Source: Modestobacter marinus
GTDB taxonomy: Bacteria > Actinomycetota > Actinomycetes > Mycobacteriales > Geodermatophilaceae
NCBI RefSeq assembly: GCF_011758655.1
Contig: NZ_JAAMPA010000001.1
Location: 62,001-126,000, forward strand
Direction: 5' to 3'
DNA length: 64,000 nt
Made by a program: the position numbers and the translations under genes. The notes under the pieces are model-generated. The model saw nothing but the letters and a program-made list of their open reading frames with translations. It ran no database searches and was not told where the DNA came from. This document shows, piece after piece, positions 61,083-64,000 of this stretch. The first letter of the stretch is position 1, and each line of letters opens with the position of its first letter.

Positions 61083-62856
61083 TCTGCAGGCGGGTGCGCC
61101 GGGAGCGCCGGGCAGCACGCCGGATGACCAGCCAGTCGGCCACCTCGGCGGCCGGCATCGGCCGCGCGATGTGGAAGCCCTGCGCGTGGGTGCAGCCCAG
61201 CTCGGCGATGAGCTCCAGCTGCCCGGCGGTCTCCACCCCCTCGGCGAGGCTGCGCATGCCGCAGGCCGCGCCCAGCCCGACCACCGCGGCGATCGCCGCG
61301 GCGGACTCGCTGCGCCGCACCTCGATGCCGGCGACCAGGCTGCGGTCCAGCTTCAGGATCCCGGCCGGGATGGAGACCAGCTGGCTCAGCGAGGAGAAGC
61401 CGCTGCCGAAGTCGTCGATGGACACCTCCACCCCGGAGACGCGGAGCTGGGCGAACTGGGCCGCGGCGCGCAGCGGGTCTTCCGCGACGCTGGTCTCGGT
61501 GAGCTCCAGCACCAGGCGCTCGGGGGCGAGCCCGGCGGCGTCCAGGGCGTCGTGGACGTCGGCGACGAGGGTGCCGGTGCCGAAGTGCGCGGCGCTGATG
61601 TTCACCCCGGTGACCAGCGCGAGGCCGGCCCGTTCCCAGGCCGCCGCCTGCCGGGTGGCCTCGGCCAGCACCCACCGGGTCAGCTGGACGACGACCCCGG
61701 TCTGCTCGGCCAGCGGGATGAAGTCGCACGGCATCAGCAGCCCCCGCTCGGGGTGCTGCCAGCGGACCAGCGCCTCCACCCCGGAGACCTCGCCGCTGGG
61801 CAGGTGCAGGACCGGCTGGTAGTGCAGCACCAGCTGGCCGGCCTCGATCGCCTCCCGCAGCTCGGCGGCGACGAGCACCTTCTGCTCGACGGCACTGCGC
61901 AGCTCGGGGCTGAACACCCGCACCCGGTTGCGGCCGGCCGCCTTCGCCGCGTACATGGCGAGGTCGGCGTCCCGGACCAGGTCGGTCGAGCGCAGCCCGA
62001 GGTCGTCCCGGGGGGCGGTGGCGACGCCGATGCTCACGGTGAGCCGGGTGACGCGCTCCCCGAGGTCGAACGGCTCGTCGAAGGTGCTCTGGAACCGCTC
62101 GGCGAGCGCCAGCGCGCCGTCGACGTCGCAGTCCCGGCAGAGGACGACGAACTCGTCCCCGCCGAGGCGGCCGACGGTGTCCTGGGCCCGGGTCCGGCTG
62201 GTGAGCCGGGTGGCCAGCTCGCGGAGGAGGTGGTCCCCCACCTCGTGGCCCAGCGTGTCGTTGACGTCCTTGAAGCCGTCGACGTCCAGGAACAGCACGG
62301 TGACCGGTCCCCGGTCGGGGCGGCGCAGCTCGGCGCTGATCAGGTCGTGCAGGTGCGCCCGGTTGGGCAGGTCGGTGAGGTGGTCGTGCCGGGCCCGCCA
62401 GGACGACGCCCGCTCGGCCTCCACCCGGGAGGTCACGTCGGTGTGGGTGACCACCACCCGCCCGGACCGGTCGGCGCGCGAGGCCTGCAGGTGGTACCAG
62501 CGCACCCCGGTCACCGTGGCCAGCGCGTAGTCCGCCGAGACCGTGGTCCGGTGGCCCGCCGCGAGCTCCTGCAGCTGGCCGATGCGCTCCCGGTTCGCGG
62601 CGTCGTCGGAGAGGCTGAGGATCACCGAGAAGTAGTTGCCACCCACGCCGACCCGGAGCCGGTCGTCGTCCAGCAGGTCACCGGCGGCCTGCCAGGCGGA
62701 GTTGACCAGCAGCATCGTGCCGTCGGCGTCGATCAGCACCGTCGGGGACGGCAGGGCGTCCAGGACGCCGGCCACCAGCCCCGCCTGCCCCTGCTCGCCG
62801 CCGTCCCGGTGCCGAACGTCCACCGGCAGCTGCGCCCCACTCCTCGTCCGCGGCAC
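61075..62856 (-). CDS. PAS-GGDEF-EAL cyclic-di-GMP protein, apparently active
   Basis: 593 residues from GTG 62856 (strong GGAGGAGG upstream). One PAS domain (about residues 30-150, ending VVVTHTDVTSRV), then GGDEF with RLGGDEFVVL, then EAL with all catalytic motifs: EALVRWQHP, GVNISAAHF, LELTET, IDDFGSGFSS, ILKLDRS, AEGVET and AQGFHI. Both synthesis and hydrolysis of c-di-GMP are therefore possible. Its GGDEF-EAL half is closely similar to the protein at 19883-21967, a likely paralogue. Confidence 0.92.
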   Translation of the reverse strand: MPRTRSGAQLPVDVRHRDGGEQGQAGLVAGVLDALPSPTVLIDADGTMLLVNSAWQAAGDLLDDDRLRVGVGGNYFSVILSLSDDAANRERIGQLQELAAGHRTTVSADYALATVTGVRWYHLQASRADRSGRVVVTHTDVTSRVEAERASSWRARHDHLTDLPNRAHLHDLISAELRRPDRGPVTVLFLDVDGFKDVNDTLGHEVGDHLLRELATRLTSRTRAQDTVGRLGGDEFVVLCRDCDVDGALALAERFQSTFDEPFDLGERVTRLTVSIGVATAPRDDLGLRSTDLVRDADLAMYAAKAAGRNRVRVFSPELRSAVEQKVLVAAELREAIEAGQLVLHYQPVLHLPSGEVSGVEALVRWQHPERGLLMPCDFIPLAEQTGVVVQLTRWVLAEATRQAAAWERAGLALVTGVNISAAHFGTGTLVADVHDALDAAGLAPERLVLELTETSVAEDPLRAAAQFAQLRVSGVEVSIDDFGSGFSSLSQLVSIPAGILKLDRSLVAGIEVRRSESAAAIAAVVGLGAACGMRSLAEGVETAGQLELIAELGCTHAQGFHIARPMPAAEVADWLVIRRAARRSRRTRLQTA

Positions 62857-63087
62857 GCCCACCTCCTCCTCCGGTCCGTCCCAGGGCCGCTCCGGTCGGT
62901 CCCCGGGCCTCCACTGTCCCCCTGCGACCATCGGCAACAGTGGACACAGCTGGACGCCCGCCACGCCGGTCGGCCCGGAAAGAGTGAACACCGGCAGCTC
63001 AGGACGGCGTGTCCCGGCCACCCGATCACCGGGGGTGCGCGGGTCGGGCGGGTGTAGACCGGCCGGGGCCCCGGGTACGGCGACGCC

Positions 63088-63324
63088 ATGAGCGACTCAA
63101 CGACGATCGAGCTCGGTGGCGAGGAGTACCTGGTGCGGCGGGAGGGGGGCACCCTCTCGCTGGGGCGCCAGGTCGGCGGGGAGACGACGTGGCTGGACGA
63201 CGTCGACGTGAGCCAGCTCCCTGCGCCGGCCCAGGAGGCGCTCGACCGCGGCGACCACGACGACCAGACGCTGCAGACCGCCCTGCTCGGCGTCGTCCAG
63301 GCCGAGGTCAACCGCGGCGGCTGA
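63088..63324 (+). CDS. Small hypothetical acidic protein
   Basis: 78 residues, no signal or membrane segment: beta-like start TTIELGGEEYLVRREGG and an acidic helix region. ATG 63088. No recognised family. Probably cytoplasmic; no neighbour suggests a function. Confidence 0.55.
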   Translation: MSDSTTIELGGEEYLVRREGGTLSLGRQVGGETTWLDDVDVSQLPAPAQEALDRGDHDDQTLQTALLGVVQAEVNRGG

Positions 63325-63386
63325 TCTGCGGTTCTCTTGCGGTTCCCTCCAGCCGGGCGTGCGGGAGCCGCCGTTGGCTCGGGGGC

Positions 63387-63500
63387 ATGGACATCGAGAC
63401 CGCCTACGCCCTGCTCGCCGAACTCGAGCTGCGCGAGGTCGAGGACCTGGGCCGCGACTGGTTCGAGGCCGACCTGCAGGAGCAGCTGCCGCCAGCCTGA
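63387..63500 (+). CDS. Very short acidic protein
   Basis: 37 residues, strongly acidic and helical: METAYALL-like start (MDIETAYALLAELELREVED) and DLGRDWFEADL. It has an ATG and a stop that fit its spacing between two other small genes. No family known; it could be a small regulatory protein or a spurious frame. Confidence 0.4.
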   Translation: MDIETAYALLAELELREVEDLGRDWFEADLQEQLPPA

Positions 63501-63604
63501 TCACCGTGCGCTGCTGACCGGATCCGCAGTGCGATCCGGGCGGTAGAGGGGGACGCTGGTGTCCCGAGGGCCACCGTCGTCCCCCGGGCCAGGAGGCGAT
63601 CCGC

Positions 63605-63841
63605 ATGTCCGTCCAGTACCGCTGTGACCGGTGCGCCGAGGTGGCCGAGGCCCCCGCCGCCGTCGGCTGGGTGCAGGTGCAGCCGCTCGGCGCGCACCCG
63701 CTGCTGCCGGAGGAGCCCACCCACCTGTGCCGGCTCTGCTGGGCGCGCACGTCGGCCGGCGAGCCGGTGCGCGTCGGCTCCGGCGGCGCGGAGGTGCCGC
63801 AGGTCAGCGAGCACAGCCAGAACCGCGACCTCGGACAGTGA
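63605..63841 (+). CDS. Small CxxC-type zinc-binding protein
   Basis: 78 residues. RCDRCAE and LCRLCWA give two CxxC pairs about 35 residues apart, consistent with one zinc site; HPLLPEEPTHLC adds His residues. The polar C-terminal tail has no conserved motif. ATG 63605. Function unknown. Confidence 0.6.
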   Translation: MSVQYRCDRCAEVAEAPAAVGWVQVQPLGAHPLLPEEPTHLCRLCWARTSAGEPVRVGSGGAEVPQVSEHSQNRDLGQ

Positions 63842-63845
63842 GCAC

Positions 63846-64000
63846 TCAGTTCGGGTAGCCGTCGCCCCCGGCCAGCACGGTGAGCACCACCATCGCCACG
63901 AAGACCAGCACGGCGATGACGAGGGTCCCCGCCACGACGAGCGCGGCGTGCTCCTCCACCCCCCGCTTCGGCGCGGGCTCCGGCCGGGACGGCTCCCCGG
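63846..64000 (-). CDS. Membrane protein, C-terminus only
   Basis: The last 51 codons of a gene that starts beyond the window. A charged segment (PKRGVEEHAAL) is followed by one hydrophobic helix (VIAVLVFVAMVVLTVLAGG) and ends DGYPN. Only the tail is visible; no family can be assigned. Confidence 0.6.
   Translation of the reverse strand, partial: GEPSRPEPAPKRGVEEHAALVVAGTLVIAVLVFVAMVVLTVLAGGDGYPN

Overview
The window is very GC-rich, uses GTG starts freely, and carries the typical actinobacterial gene order prfB-ftsE-ftsX-smpB. It also has an actinobacterial tmRNA whose proteolysis tag ends in ALAA, and DUF5994- and SCO6745-type proteins. Together with an apparent glucosylglycerate hydrolase and two PAS-GGDEF-EAL proteins, this points to a high-GC soil actinobacterium, most likely of the Geodermatophilaceae (Blastococcus, Geodermatophilus, Modestobacter). 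The family assignment is inference. No phage, insertion sequence, CRISPR array, rRNA or tRNA was seen; the only RNA gene recognised is ssrA.

Layout. 1-5.2 kb: the start of an AraC-type regulator, a short DedA-like protein, a kdpD-kdpE pair without kdpFABC, and an Xre regulator with a membrane partner. 5.2-10.6 kb (minus): a secreted M23 peptidase and a translationally coupled copper cluster (copCD, ycnI, sco1, membrane protein). 10.7-15.2 kb: an MFS exporter, then a sulfur-related unit (cysteine-type leader peptide, TauE/SafE permease), then a thioredoxin-reductase-like flavoprotein and a His-rich methyltransferase. 15.3-24.3 kb: an epimerase-like protein, DUF5994, typA, the first c-di-GMP protein, a yceI/marR divergent pair and an AbiEi/DUF559-like protein. 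24.3-31.9 kb: a lipid module (GDPD, enoyl-CoA hydratase, patatin, acyl-CoA ligase, MMPL exporter with a divergent MarR). 32-47 kb: potassium channel, APC permease, glucosylglycerate hydrolase, aldo/keto reductase, a SOD-like lipoprotein, a two-component system divergent from an ABC exporter, a hemerythrin/Rieske pair, a MetE-like protein, an F420-reductase-like protein and a MetP/MetS transporter. 47-64 kb: ssrA, an intradiol dioxygenase, CorA, a TetR/MFS pair, a GNAT-amidohydrolase-quinone reductase run, smpB-ftsX-ftsE-prfB, a second c-di-GMP protein and several small proteins.

Regulation visible in the sequence: several regulators are divergent from or adjacent to their likely targets and have inverted repeats in the shared promoter region (31286-31307, 51924-51940, 4343-4360, 22645-22692). 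In several cases the predicted +1 coincides with the start codon, which suggests leaderless mRNAs. Many same-strand neighbours overlap by 4 bp (GTGA or ATGA), which indicates translational coupling.

The most unusual items are two families of small intergenic repeats that sit exactly at gene 3' ends. One family has supplied the C-terminal tail of KdpE, and the other provides the stop codons of its flanking genes. Others are a cysteine-rich-type leader peptide before TauE, a c-di-GMP protein with an eroded EAL site beside an intact paralogue, and a SOD-fold lipoprotein that has lost its metal-binding histidines.
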